A stretch of DNA of 64,000 nt from Pseudolabrys sp. FHR47 (GCF_005153485.1 NZ_CP039740.1:4405001-4469000), one strand, 5' to 3'. Numbered from the stretch's first letter, positions 7,740 through 17,891 are shown. Translations and numbers: made by a program. Notes: generated by a model not told the origin, from the letters alone.

Positions 7740-9302
7740 ATGCCGACTGCCATTTCGCTAACCAGCCTGCGCCGGGAATTGCGGAGCCTCCTGTTAACGC
7801 TGGGCCTCGTCGGCATCGCGACGGTGTTCGCCCTCGGCGTCATCTGGTACCTCGGGCTGACCCGCGTCTCCATTATCTACCTTGTTCCAGTCCTCATCGC
7901 GGCTCTTCGCTGGGGCCTGGTGGCGGCGCTGTTCGCGTCGGCCTGCGGCGTAGCCGCTAACGCCTTCCTTGTCCTTCCACCACTCTTTTCGTTCCGAATC
8001 GACAGTTCGCATGACCTCGTCAGCCTCCTGATTCAAGCTATCGTCGCCGTGACGGTGAGCCAGCTCGCGAGCCGCCTCAAACGGGAACTCGAGCATTCGC
8101 GCCAGCGCGAGATCGACCTGCGCGACCTTTACGACTTCTCGCGGCGCATCGCCGTCGCCTTCGACGTCGCCGAAATCCAGGCAGCAATCGAGGATCACCT
8201 CACCACGGTCATTCAGCGCGAGGTGCTCCTTTTCGCCAGCGCACGCGACGCGGCGATCGCCGCCGAAAAACGTGCCGGCGCAACCGTACCGCAACATGTC
8301 TATGCCCGGATCGCGGCCATCGACGCGTCGGATGCCGAAGGCAAAACGAATCCCGCCGCCGCCAGCGTCATGGCCGGCGATGAAGAAATTTGGCTGGTAC
8401 GGGCGGTTTCGCCCAAGAGTCCCGAATTCGGCGTCGTCGCCGTCAATCTCGGGCATCCGTCTCAGGGCAATATTGATGACATGCGGGTCCGCGTCGACGC
8501 CGTGCTCGCCGATGCCACCGCCACGCTCGACCGCCTCGGCATCGCTCAGGCGATCAACGAAGCACGCATGCGCGCGGAAACCGACCAATTGCGCGATGCG
8601 CTGATCGGGTCGGTGAGCCACGAACTGCGCACACCGCTCGCCTCGATCCTGGGCGCCGCCACCGTTCTGAGCACCGCCCCGGCGCTGGCCGCCGAGCCGA
8701 AACTGCGGGCGTTGGCGCTGGACGTGCGCTCCGAGGCGGAACGGCTCAACAGCGAGATCCAGAATCTCATCGACGCCACGCGCATTTCCAGCGATACCGT
8801 CAAGCCGCGCATGGAATGGGCCGACCCCGCAGACATTCTCGACACCGCGCTGGAAAGTTGCCGGAAAAGGCTGGCCCAGCACAAACTCACGCTCAACCTG
8901 CCGCAGGATCTGCCCCTCATTCACGTCGACCCGGTGCTGGTGAAGCAAGCGCTCGTGCAAGTGTTCGACAATGCCGCGAAATATTCGCCGCCCGGTTCGA
9001 CCATCACGGTGGCGGCGCGCGCCCGCGACGGCCGCATGATTCTCAATGTCAGCGACGAAGGCGCGGGTCTCACCGCGGCCGAGCTACCGCGCATCTGGGA
9101 TCGCTTCGCGCGCGGCGGGCGGACAGCAACGGAGACCAGCGGTTCGGGGCTCGGCCTCTGGATCGCAAGATCCTTTATCGACGCCAATGGCGGTAAAATG
9201 AACGCTGTCAGCGACGGCCTTGGCCGAGGCACGACGATGGCGATCGAATTGCCGGTGGCTCAGGCCGCCGTCTATCCAACGGAAAGCGACCGCGATGAGT
9301 GA
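7740..9302 (+). CDS. Sensor histidine kinase with KdpD-like (DUF4118) membrane domain
   Basis: Membrane sensor kinase that autophosphorylates on His and passes phosphate to the adjacent regulator. About four hydrophobic segments form a KdpD-type DUF4118 domain (LLLTLGLVGIATVFALGVIW, IIYLVPVLIAALRWGLVAAL, FASACGVAANAFLVLPPLF, LVSLLIQAIVAVTV). A GAF-like region follows, then the HisKA motif SVSHELRTPLASILGA (phospho-acceptor His) and the HATPase boxes NAAKYSPPGS, DEGAG and GSGLGLWIARS. It lacks the N-terminal KdpD sensor and Usp domains of the potassium kinase KdpD, and no kdpFABC genes are near. The start at ATG 7740 gives 520 aa; the frame is open to 7608, but the extra 44 residues look non-conserved. 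Its last 8 bases overlap the response regulator start. Confidence 0.85.
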   Translation: MPTAISLTSLRRELRSLLLTLGLVGIATVFALGVIWYLGLTRVSIIYLVPVLIAALRWGLVAALFASACGVAANAFLVLPPLFSFRIDSSHDLVSLLIQAIVAVTVSQLASRLKRELEHSRQREIDLRDLYDFSRRIAVAFDVAEIQAAIEDHLTTVIQREVLLFASARDAAIAAEKRAGATVPQHVYARIAAIDASDAEGKTNPAAASVMAGDEEIWLVRAVSPKSPEFGVVAVNLGHPSQGNIDDMRVRVDAVLADATATLDRLGIAQAINEARMRAETDQLRDALIGSVSHELRTPLASILGAATVLSTAPALAAEPKLRALALDVRSEAERLNSEIQNLIDATRISSDTVKPRMEWADPADILDTALESCRKRLAQHKLTLNLPQDLPLIHVDPVLVKQALVQVFDNAAKYSPPGSTITVAARARDGRMILNVSDEGAGLTAAELPRIWDRFARGGRTATETSGSGLGLWIARSFIDANGGKMNAVSDGLGRGTTMAIELPVAQAAVYPTESDRDE

Positions 9303-10029
9303 AGTTTCGCCTATCGTACTGATTGTCGACGACGAGGTTCAGATCCGCCGCTTCCTGCGCACCGGCTTTGAACTCAACGGCTTTGTCGTACACGAGTCCG
9401 GTACCGGCGCCGAGGCGATCCGCGCCGCGGCGATGCGGCCGATCGATATCGTGATCGTCGATCTTGGGCTCCCCGACATGGATGGCGCCGAGGTGGTCAC
9501 ACGCCTGCGTTCCTGGTCGACAGTGCCGATCATCGTGCTGTCGGTGCGCTCGGCCGAAACGCAGAAGGTGCAACTCCTCGAAATGGGCGCCGACGATTAC
9601 GTGGTGAAGCCCTTCGGCATCGCCGAGTTGCTCGCCCGCGTGCGCGTTGCGCTGCGCCGGCAGTCACGCGCGGCGTCCGGCGAGCCGTCGGTGACAATTG
9701 GGCCACTGACCATCGATCTCGCTGCGCGCACCGTGACCCTCAACGGACAGCGCCTGACGCTGACGCCGAAGGAATATCGCTTGCTCCAGGTGCTGGCGCA
9801 GCATGCCGGTAACGTGGTTACCCATCAGCATCTGCTGAAGGAAGTGTGGGGCTCGGTCCATGTTCAGGACACACATTACCTGCGCATCTTCGTGCGCAAG
9901 CTGCGGCAGAAGATCGAGCCAACGCCGGATTCGCCGAAAATCCTGGTGACCGAGCTGGGCGTCGGCTACCGGCTGGCGCATGCCGCCGAGGCGGAGAACG
10001 GAGCGGCGGCCCCGGTGACGGCGGGGTGA
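9295..10029 (+). CDS. Response regulator, OmpR/KdpE type
   Basis: Two-domain DNA-binding response regulator (244 aa) paired with the upstream kinase. The receiver domain starts VLIVDDEVQIRRFL (acidic Asp pair), with the phospho-acceptor Asp in IVIVDLGLPDMDG, the switch Ser in VLSVRSAE and the conserved Lys in DDYVVKPFGIAELL. The C-terminal winged helix has LTPKEYRLLQVLAQHAGNVV and HYLRIFVRKLRQKIE, as in KdpE. ATG 9295 lies inside the end of the kinase gene, so the two are translationally coupled. Sequence character is KdpE-like, but no potassium transport genes lie nearby. The target genes are unknown, and calling it kdpE would overstate the evidence. Confidence 0.88.
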   Translation: MSEVSPIVLIVDDEVQIRRFLRTGFELNGFVVHESGTGAEAIRAAAMRPIDIVIVDLGLPDMDGAEVVTRLRSWSTVPIIVLSVRSAETQKVQLLEMGADDYVVKPFGIAELLARVRVALRRQSRAASGEPSVTIGPLTIDLAARTVTLNGQRLTLTPKEYRLLQVLAQHAGNVVTHQHLLKEVWGSVHVQDTHYLRIFVRKLRQKIEPTPDSPKILVTELGVGYRLAHAAEAENGAAAPVTAG

Positions 10030-10095
10030 GAGATAGCCGCACTCCCACCGTGCTATTTCAAGCGTCTAGGCGCCGGGGATTTGCGTTGCTGCGCT

Positions 10096-10626
10096 TCAGG
10101 TTTTGATCGCCCGCCGCACGACCTCCATCTTGATCAGCATGCGCGGCTCGTGACCCGGCAGGTCGACAAACCCAAGCTCCCGATACAGTTTGGCCGCGCG
10201 CTCGTTGAGCGCATCGAGCACAATGAAATGCGCGCCGATCTGATCGGCGACCACGACGCAGCGCTTGAAAGCATCCGCAAGCAACAGCTTTCCAAGCCCA
10301 TTGCCCTGCTGGTCGCGAGCTACCGCTACAACTGACAAATAGATTGCCGGGATCGTCGGATAGGACGGCAGCTTCCTGCGCTGATCTGGCGGGAGAGTAG
10401 TGGCGTCGATCGCATGTGAGTTGAGAGCGTAAAAGCCGGCTATGCCGGGGCCCGCATCGAGGCAGGCGACATAGACCCGAGTGTGGTCATCGTCCTGTTG
10501 CCGCGCCGCCATGCTCTTGAGAAAATTATCGAGGCGCTCCTCGCCGCACGAAAAAGCCGCCCGATCGTGCTTCTTGCGATCGAGCGGCTCGATGCGGATG
10601 CGCGCGAGGAAAGCGCGATCGATCAT
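10096..10626 (-). CDS. GNAT-family acetyltransferase, probable toxin of a TacAT/AtaT-like toxin-antitoxin pair
   Basis: 176-residue GNAT protein. The acetyl-CoA binding pyrophosphate loop is VARDQQGNGLGKLLLADAF (Q/RxxGxG/A at about residues 106-124), and the C-terminal strand IVLDALNERAAKLYRELGF is typical. The N-terminal FSCGEERLDNFLKSMAARQQ matches the GNAT toxins that acetylate charged aminoacyl-tRNAs and block translation (TacT/AtaT/ItaT). Its start overlaps the stop of the upstream DUF1778 gene by 4 bases (ATGA), the standard arrangement for this toxin-antitoxin class. The tRNA target cannot be read from sequence. A non-toxic acetyltransferase is possible, but the gene pair argues against it. 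Confidence 0.82.
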   Translation of the reverse strand: MIDRAFLARIRIEPLDRKKHDRAAFSCGEERLDNFLKSMAARQQDDDHTRVYVACLDAGPGIAGFYALNSHAIDATTLPPDQRRKLPSYPTIPAIYLSVVAVARDQQGNGLGKLLLADAFKRCVVVADQIGAHFIVLDALNERAAKLYRELGFVDLPGHEPRMLIKMEVVRRAIKT

Positions 10627-10925
10627 TTCGGCTTCGCGACCTCGGCATGGAGCGTCATCAGGTCCGTCAGGCTCTCACTCGGCTCGGTTGCTTCCAGAGC
10701 TGCGACGAAAGCGGCGTGCGCCGACGGCTGCAGGGCCGTGACTTCGTAATCACGAAGCGTATCCCGCGCCGCCTTCGCTGCCGCTGCCACCGTGAACTCG
10801 GAGGCGTTCACACCAAGCAGGCTGGCCGCCTTCTCGATGAGGTCCTTGGCTTCCTGCGTGGTCCGCTGCTCCATCCGCGCGGACTTCAGGCCGCGGACGC
10901 TTTGATCTGCTCTGTACGGCAGCAT
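10623..10925 (-). CDS. DUF1778 (ribbon-helix-helix) antitoxin
   Basis: 100-residue partner of the GNAT gene. SARMEQRTTQEAKDLIEKAA followed by SLLGVNASEFTVAAAAKAAR is the N-terminal RHH region of DUF1778 antitoxins, which binds DNA and represses the operon. The C-terminal part (about residues 65-100) would wrap the toxin and block its acetyl-CoA site. ATG 10925 has a GGAGAAG Shine-Dalgarno 4 bases upstream, which decides the start. A perfect 8-bp inverted repeat, the likely operator, lies 20-41 bases upstream. Confidence 0.82.
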   Translation of the reverse strand: MLPYRADQSVRGLKSARMEQRTTQEAKDLIEKAASLLGVNASEFTVAAAAKAARDTLRDYEVTALQPSAHAAFVAALEATEPSESLTDLMTLHAEVAKPK

Positions 10926-10944
10926 GTGACTTCTCCTGCGTCAA

Positions 10945-10966
10945 ATGTACGGCAATTTCCGTACAT
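10945..10966. promoter_or_regulatory. Operator palindrome of the GNAT/DUF1778 toxin-antitoxin operon
   Basis: ATGTACGG-CAATTT-CCGTACAT: perfect 8-bp arms at 10945-10952 and 10959-10966 with a 6-base spacer. It is placed just upstream of the antitoxin ribosome site on the minus strand. RHH antitoxins of this class bind such palindromes and autoregulate. Assignment is inferred from position and symmetry. Confidence 0.7.
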
Positions 10967-11056
10967 ATCAAGCCGCGATGCCGGATTTTGACGATGCTCG
11001 ACTGCTCAGGCCCGCCCCTGCCGACGTCGGCAACAAGCCCAAACCCGCCTGTTTCC

Positions 11057-11116
11057 TTGACATTTGCCGGCTTTCCCCGGCATAAAGCCGCCGGAATGCG
11101 AGCCTTTTAGGCTCGC
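11057..11116 (+). promoter_or_regulatory. Putative rplU-rpmA promoter with leader hairpin
   Basis: TTGACA at 11057-11062 and CATAAA at 11081-11086 are spaced by 18 bases, a plausible sigma-70 promoter. At the expected start of the transcript is a perfect hairpin: GCGAGCCT (11098-11105), loop TTT, AGGCTCGC (11109-11116). It could be a leader structure for ribosomal-protein feedback, but no known L21 leader motif was recognised. Confidence 0.4.
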
Positions 11117-11230
11117 ACCTTTGTTCGAGGGCACAAGCCCTTGATTACAAACAACAAACCAGACTGACAAGAAGCCGGTCCGGGGCCGCTTGGCCTTGAG
11201 GCGCGGGTTTGAACACGAAGGAAAAAAACG

Positions 11231-11683
11231 ATGTTCGCAGTCATCAAGGCCGGCGGTAAGCAGTACCGCGTTGTGGCTGAAGATGTGATCCGGATCGACC
11301 GCCAGGCGGGCGAACCGGGCGATGTGATTGAATTTGGCGAAGTTTTGCTGGTCGGCGGCGACAACCCGCAGGTCGGCGCGCCGACCGTGTCGGGCGCCAC
11401 CGTGGCCGGCGTGGTACTGAGCCACGAGCGCGGCGACAAGGTCATCGCGTTCAAGAAGCGCCGCCGCAAGAATTCGCGCCGCAAGCGCGGCTTCCGTCAC
11501 GAATTCTCGGTGATCCGCATCACCGAAATCCTGACCGACGGCAAGAAGCCGTCCAAGACGCCGCCGGAGCGCCCCAAGCGGGTCGCCAAGCCGAAGCCGG
11601 AAGCGGCCGAAGGCGCTGAAGGCGAAAAGAAAGCGGCGAAAAAGCCCGCCGCCCGCAAGAAGGCCGCCAAATCTGCCGCGTAA
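11231..11683 (+). CDS. rplU: 50S ribosomal protein L21
   Basis: Binds 23S rRNA in the large subunit. The sequence begins MFAVIKAGGKQYRV, the family signature, and contains FGEVLLVGGD and the basic loop FKKRRRKNSRRKRGFRHEFS before the conserved RITEILT end. The core is about 102 residues. Beyond it is a Lys/Ala/Pro-rich tail of nearly 50 residues (KKAAKKPAARKKAAKSAA at the end), as seen in Rhizobiales L21. GAAGGA precedes ATG by about 8 bases. It is followed by rpmA after 91 bases, the usual order. Confidence 0.97.
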   Translation: MFAVIKAGGKQYRVVAEDVIRIDRQAGEPGDVIEFGEVLLVGGDNPQVGAPTVSGATVAGVVLSHERGDKVIAFKKRRRKNSRRKRGFRHEFSVIRITEILTDGKKPSKTPPERPKRVAKPKPEAAEGAEGEKKAAKKPAARKKAAKSAA

Positions 11684-11774
11684 GCGGCAGGCTGATGCCT
11701 TAGGTAAGAAATAGTGACGTGATTCCGACAAGGAATCGGTGTAGCAAGTAACGGAATTCGAGAGAGCTTTAGTT

Positions 11775-12047
11775 ATGGCGCACAAGAAAGCAGGCGGTTC
11801 ATCCCGCAACGGTCGCGACTCTGACGGTCGCCGCCTTGGTCTGAAGAAGTCCGGTGGTCAGCTCGCGACCGCCGGCAACATCATTGCGCGTCAGCGCGGC
11901 ACCGTGTGGCATCCCGGCCGTAATGTAGGCATGGGCAAGGATCACACGCTGTTCGCACTCGTCGATGGAAAAGTTCAGTTCGCTACCAAAGCCAAAGGCC
12001 GCACGTACATTTCGGTTGTCCCGACGATGGAAGCAGCGGCTGAATAA
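11775..12047 (+). CDS. rpmA: 50S ribosomal protein L27
   Basis: 90-residue large-subunit protein near the peptidyl-transferase centre. The N-terminus [20 protein letters not shown] and [20 protein letters not shown] are diagnostic. Full length, with no N-terminal cleavage extension of the Firmicutes type. Hairpins lie directly downstream (12070-12161) before the next gene. Confidence 0.97.
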   Translation: MAHKKAGGSSRNGRDSDGRRLGLKKSGGQLATAGNIIARQRGTVWHPGRNVGMGKDHTLFALVDGKVQFATKAKGRTYISVVPTMEAAAE

Positions 12048-12069
12048 ACGGTAGACCAAATATCGAGGT

Positions 12070-12161
12070 CTGCCGGTCACCAAGTCAAACCGGCAGGGCT
12101 CATAGGGCTCTGAGAGGGGGAGACGGGTGAACCGGCTCCCCCTCTTCGCATTTCAGAGCCC
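12070..12161. repeat. Two hairpins downstream of rpmA
   Basis: First, CTGCCGGT (12070-12077) with ACCGGCAG (12089-12096), 8-bp stem and 11-base loop. Second, a nested structure: outer GGGCTCTGA (12105-12113) with TCAGAGCCC (12153-12161), and inner AGAGGGGGAG (12113-12122) with CTCCCCCTCT (12136-12145). Neither has a T-run. They may act as terminators or processing sites for the rplU-rpmA message. Confidence 0.5.
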
Positions 12162-12196
12162 GGGGCTGGCCTGGGTTCGAAACTGGAGCCTGAGCC

Positions 12197-12793
12197 ATGA
12201 CCCTGCTGGAAGAAATACCAAGCGAGAGCTTTCGCGAAGCGAGTATCCCCGTCCTCGAGACCGAGCGGCTGACTATGCGCGCGCCGCGTCTCGCGGACGC
12301 TAAAGCAGTATCGATGCTCGCAGCCGACCGTCGTATTGCCGAAAATACCGCGCGTATTCCGCATCCGTACCGTCTGGCGGATGCCGAGAATTTCATTACC
12401 GGTGCCAACAAGCCCGGCGGCGAATGCGTCTATCTCATTACCCGCGCCAAGACGGTGATCGGCGCCTGCGGGATCGCGCAGCAGGATGGCGCGATTGAGA
12501 TCGGTTACTGGCTTGGCGTCGAGCACTGGGGCAAGGGCTACGCCACCGAGGCGGTGCACGCGCTCGTCGATTACGCATTCACCGATCTAGGGCACACGGC
12601 GCTGCATGCCGGCGCACGCGTGACCAATCCGGCCTCGCGCCGGGTGCTGGAAAAGTGCGGCTTTCAGTGGACCGGCGTCGGGCTCTACCGGATCCATTCG
12701 ATCAAGTCGTCGGCGCCGATCGACCGCTTCCGGCTCGATCACGGCATCTGGTCCGCGCTCAAGGGCTGGGCGCCGATGAAGCGCGTCTCGTGA
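12197..12793 (+). CDS. GNAT-family N-acetyltransferase (RimJ/RimL type)
   Basis: 198-residue acetyltransferase related to the RimJ/RimL group that acetylates N-termini of ribosomal proteins or small molecules. It begins the fold with PVLETERLTMRAPRLADAKA, has the acetyl-CoA loop YWLGVEHWGKGYATEAV (about residues 115-131) and the late motif TNPASRRVLEKCGFQWTG. A GNAT gene between rpmA and obgE is a common feature of Rhizobiales, which supports it as the native neighbour rather than an insertion. Substrate not determinable. Confidence 0.85.
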   Translation: MTLLEEIPSESFREASIPVLETERLTMRAPRLADAKAVSMLAADRRIAENTARIPHPYRLADAENFITGANKPGGECVYLITRAKTVIGACGIAQQDGAIEIGYWLGVEHWGKGYATEAVHALVDYAFTDLGHTALHAGARVTNPASRRVLEKCGFQWTGVGLYRIHSIKSSAPIDRFRLDHGIWSALKGWAPMKRVS

Positions 12794-12811
12794 GGGTGGG
12801 AAGGTGATGTC

Positions 12812-13453
12812 ATGTATCAGCCTCCCCACTTTCGCGAGGATCGGCTCGACGTTCAGCACGCGCTGATCGCGGCGCACCCGCTCGGCCTCCTGATCACGTC
12901 AGGACCGGGCGGACTGCAAGCCAATCCGATCCCCTTCCTGATCGATGCCGCGGCGTCGGAGCGCGGCACATTACGTGCGCACTTAGCGCGCGCGAACCCG
13001 CAGCTTGGCGAGCTCGCCGCGGCTTCCGAATGTCTGGCCGTGTTCCAGGGCCCGCAGCATTACATCAGCCCGTCGCTCTATCCGACCAAACGCGAGACGG
13101 GCAAAGTCGTGCCGACCTGGAACTACATCACGGTGCATGCCTGGGGTGCGCCGCGCGTGATCGATGATGCCGACTGGCTCCGTCGGCAGATCGACGCGCT
13201 GACGCGGCATAATGAACGGCCGCAGGCGGCGCCGTGGAACGTTTCCGACGCGCCGGATGCTTTCATCGCAGCGCAGATCAAAGGCATTGTCGGGGTCGAA
13301 ATCCCGATCACGCGCCTCGAAGGCAAATGGAAGGTCAGCCAGAACCGGCCGGCCGTGGATCAAAGCGGCGTTATCAATGGGCTTCGTGGCCTTGGCGACG
13401 ATGCCGACCTGATGGCCCGCGAAGTAGCCGCGCGGGGCAAGGCCGCGATCTAA
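12812..13453 (+). CDS. PaiB-like FMN-binding negative transcriptional regulator
   Basis: 213-residue member of the FMN-binding split-barrel PaiB family, first described as a repressor of sporulation and protease genes in Bacillus; in proteobacteria its role is unclear. Signature stretches: MYQPPHFRE at the start, NPIPFLIDA, VFQGPQHYISPSLYPTK, VPTWNYITVHAWG, and the C-terminal LEGKWKVSQNRP. The gene starts 19 bases after the GNAT gene and is probably co-transcribed. PaiA, the usual partner, is itself an acetyltransferase, so the GNAT-PaiB pairing is suggestive, though the GNAT here looks RimJ-like. Confidence 0.85.
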   Translation: MYQPPHFREDRLDVQHALIAAHPLGLLITSGPGGLQANPIPFLIDAAASERGTLRAHLARANPQLGELAAASECLAVFQGPQHYISPSLYPTKRETGKVVPTWNYITVHAWGAPRVIDDADWLRRQIDALTRHNERPQAAPWNVSDAPDAFIAAQIKGIVGVEIPITRLEGKWKVSQNRPAVDQSGVINGLRGLGDDADLMAREVAARGKAAI

Positions 13454-13461
13454 AAATTCCT

Positions 13462-13530
13462 GTAGCCCGGGTGAAGCGCAGCGGAACCCGGGACAGACCA
13501 CCCGGATTTCGCTGCGCTCATCCGGGCTAC
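13462..13530. repeat. Intergenic palindromic repeat (GTAGCCCGG family)
   Basis: Imperfect inverted repeat: GTAGCCCGGGTGAAGCGCAG at 13462 mirrors CTGCGCTCATCCGGGCTAC ending 13530, with further CCCGG pairing inside. It lies between the PaiB-like and RidA-like genes. This class of dispersed palindrome is frequent in Bradyrhizobium relatives. Confidence 0.75.
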
Positions 13531-13551
13531 GAACAACAACGAAGGCATTCC

Positions 13552-13943
13552 ATGCAACGCACACTCGTCTCGTCCGGCGCCATTTTTGAAACGCAGATCG
13601 GCTTCTCGCGCGCGGTGCGCGTCGGGCAGCACATCGCGGTGTCCGGCACCGCGCCGATCGCGCCCGGCGGCGGCGTTGCCTGCCCCGGCGATCTTTACGG
13701 CCAGACCTTGCGTTGTCTCGCGATTATCGAGAAAGCCATCAACGACGCCGGCGGCAAGCGCGAGCACGTCATCCGCACGCGCATCTTTCTCAAGGAGATG
13801 TCGAACTGGCAGGAGGCCGGCCGCGCCCACGGCGAATTCTTCCGCGATATCCGCCCGGCCTCGACCATGATCCAGATCGTGCAGGCTATCGATCCCGGCT
13901 GGCTGGTCGAGATCGAGGCGGACGCCATCGTGCCTGACGAAAG

Positions 13944-13947
<4 letters not shown>
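13552..13947 (+). CDS. RidA/YjgF-family protein
   Basis: 131-residue member of the Rid family, whose archetype RidA hydrolyses reactive enamine/imine intermediates made by PLP enzymes. The fold is visible as FSRAVRVGQHIAVSGTAPIA, QTLRCLAIIEKAINDAGG, HVIRTRIFLKEMSNW and RPASTMIQIVQAI, ending VEIEADAIVP. The otherwise conserved catalytic-type Arg near the end (S/R-x-x-V) is replaced by the STMIQI context, as in some Rid subfamilies, so deaminase activity is unproven. ATG 13552 follows a palindromic repeat. The stop overlaps the end of a convergent transporter gene by 4 bases. Confidence 0.85.
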
Positions 13948-16047
<2,100 letters not shown>

Positions 16048-16206
16048 CCGTCCTTGATGGCTGCACGCCTCACGCCGCAATCGTGGCGGCAAGGTGATTC
16101 AGAAACACCCGGAAAAGAAATTCCGGTACTAATCTTCCGGCAACTGGACTACTCAGTCTTCGGTTCCCGGCGCAGCGTCCGCGCGTTCAAAGTAAAAGTA
16201 CATCCG

Positions 16207-17076
16207 TTGAAATTCACAGCCGTCCAACCGGGAACACTGCGACGGCGTCCAATCGCCGTTCTGCTGCGCCCTGCGGTCTTGAGCCTGCTGATGGCCGGCT
16301 GCGCGGCGGCGCCGCTGACGGAGGGCGGCTCGCTCAGCTCCTACGCTGATCTGAAACCCGCGAATGGCCAGATCACCAAGTCGATGCTGCGTGTCGAGCG
16401 AGACGACGTGCTGGCTGCAAAAACGGCGAAGATCGTGCCAACGCGATTTTCGGAATCTGCGGCGCAGGTGAAATTCACCGACCAACAGCGCAAATTGATC
16501 GGCAATGCGATCGACCGCTCGCTCTGTCTCGGACTCAGCGAACGCTACAGCATCGTGCCGCCATGGGCGCCTGCCGATCTAACGGTGCATGCCGTCGTCA
16601 CCGACGCAAAAGTAACCGACAAAGTCGCCGCCGGCGCGTCCAAGGTGGTCGGTTTCATCCCCGCAGCCTTGAGCGTCGGCGTGCCGGTGCCGGTGCCGCG
16701 CATTCCCATCGGCCTCGGCAGCCTGTCGGTGGAAGCGGAGGCGCAAGGCCCGACCGGCGAGCAGAAGGCGGCCATGATCTGGGCGCGCGGCGCCAATTCG
16801 GTCACCGATAGGGCGCAAATATCGACCGCCGCGGACGCCTACAATCTGGCGTCGTCGTTCGGCAGCGATTTCAGCCAGCTTCTCGTCACCGGCAAAAGTC
16901 CGTTCGATGAGGTGTCGCTGCCCTCCATGCAGAAAATAGGCGCGGCGTTAGGCACGAAACCAAAGAATTCCGTCTGTGAAATGTTCGGCAGAAGCCCCGG
17001 CATCAAGGGCATGGCTGGCAACGCTCTCGGCATGCCGCCGGAGTGGACCGACGACGGCGCGGCGGAAACCAAATAA
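16207..17076 (+). CDS. Putative DUF3313-like outer-membrane lipoprotein
   Basis: Probable lipoprotein: a basic segment (LRRRPIAVLLRPAVLSLL) leads to the lipobox MAGC, so mature protein would start at Cys. The rest, with YADLKPANGQITKSMLRVER near the N-terminus and a domain of about 230 residues containing GSLSVEAEAQGPTGEQKAA, fits the DUF3313 type of unknown function. The open frame reaches ATG 16054, but that places the lipobox about 80 residues in, too far for a signal peptide. A TTG at 16207 puts it at residue 32 and is chosen here. No strong ribosome site supports either start. It is convergent with the SDR gene. Confidence 0.65.
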   Translation: MKFTAVQPGTLRRRPIAVLLRPAVLSLLMAGCAAAPLTEGGSLSSYADLKPANGQITKSMLRVERDDVLAAKTAKIVPTRFSESAAQVKFTDQQRKLIGNAIDRSLCLGLSERYSIVPPWAPADLTVHAVVTDAKVTDKVAAGASKVVGFIPAALSVGVPVPVPRIPIGLGSLSVEAEAQGPTGEQKAAMIWARGANSVTDRAQISTAADAYNLASSFGSDFSQLLVTGKSPFDEVSLPSMQKIGAALGTKPKNSVCEMFGRSPGIKGMAGNALGMPPEWTDDGAAETK

Positions 17077-17102
17077 GTAAATTGGCGATCTGCGACCCGG
17101 AT

Positions 17103-17129
17103 CGACGCCCGGCACAAGACCGGGCGTCG
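17103..17129. repeat. Intergenic hairpin/REP between convergent genes
   Basis: Perfect 10-bp inverted repeat CGACGCCCGG (17103-17112) / CCGGGCGTCG (17120-17129), loop CACAAGA. It belongs to the GCCCGGCACAAG-CCGGGC repeat family seen also at 18941-19062 and 44166-44205. It could end transcription from both sides. Confidence 0.65.
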
Positions 17130-17153
17130 CAGTGTCCATCTTGATGCCGGGCC

Positions 17154-17891
17154 TTACGCCAGTCCGCCATTGGCGCGGATCGTCTGGCCGTTGACCCAGC
17201 CGCCATCCGGCCCAGCGAGGAACGACACCAGCCCCGCGATGTCGTCCGGCGTGCCGAGCCGTTCCATCGGCGCCGCTTTCGCGAACATGGCGAGCACCTC
17301 CGGCGAGCGACCCGCGAGCAGGTCGGTGCCCACCGGCCCTGGCGCGACAGAGTTCACCGCGATGTTCCGGCCGCGCATTTCCTTGGCGAGAATACCGGTC
17401 AGTGCTTCGACCGCCGCCTTGGTCGCGGTGTAGAGCCCGTAGGTCTCCAGCTTGGTCGCAACGACCGTGGTCGAGAAGGTGATCATGCGGCCGCCGTCGC
17501 GCATGTGCTTGGTCGCTTCGCGCAGAGCATTGAAGGTGCCCTTGAGATTGACGGCGACGATGCGGTCGAAGTCCGCGTCCGTCGCCTCGCCGATCGGCGC
17601 TGTCGGCAGGATGCCGGCACTCGTGACGAGGACATCGACCCCGCCGAAAGTGTGCTCCGCCGTATCGAACAGCGCGCGCATCGCGGCGGGGTCGCTGACA
17701 TCGCCCTGCACCGCGACCGCACGGCCGCCGGCCTTTTCGATCGCCTTGACGACGTCGTCGGCCGCTTTCGCGTTGCCGACATAGTTGATGACGACGGCAC
17801 AGCCGTCCGCGGCCAGCCGCCGGGAAATTGCCGCGCCGATGCCGCGCGAGCCACCGGTGACGATGGCGGTCTTAATCGTTGTCTGTGTCAT
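17154..17891 (-). CDS. Short-chain dehydrogenase/reductase (SDR, FabG-like)
   Basis: 245-residue NAD(P)-dependent oxidoreductase. Rossmann motif TGGSRGIGAAISRRLA (TGxxxGxG), strand with DVLVTSAGI (NNAG variant), catalytic Ser in MITFSTTVV and the YxxxK pair in LYTATKAAVEAL; the C-terminus GWVNGQTIRANGG is classical. Substrate unknown. It is divergently arranged with a LysR-type regulator across 117 bases carrying an 11-bp inverted repeat, so it is probably that regulator's target. ATG 17891 fits the family length. Confidence 0.9.
   Translation of the reverse strand: MTQTTIKTAIVTGGSRGIGAAISRRLAADGCAVVINYVGNAKAADDVVKAIEKAGGRAVAVQGDVSDPAAMRALFDTAEHTFGGVDVLVTSAGILPTAPIGEATDADFDRIVAVNLKGTFNALREATKHMRDGGRMITFSTTVVATKLETYGLYTATKAAVEALTGILAKEMRGRNIAVNSVAPGPVGTDLLAGRSPEVLAMFAKAAPMERLGTPDDIAGLVSFLAGPDGGWVNGQTIRANGGLA

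Noticed and set aside
11098-11116. Hairpin as a known riboswitch or L21 leader
   Set aside because: Only a simple 8-bp stem with 3-base loop; no known leader consensus recognised.
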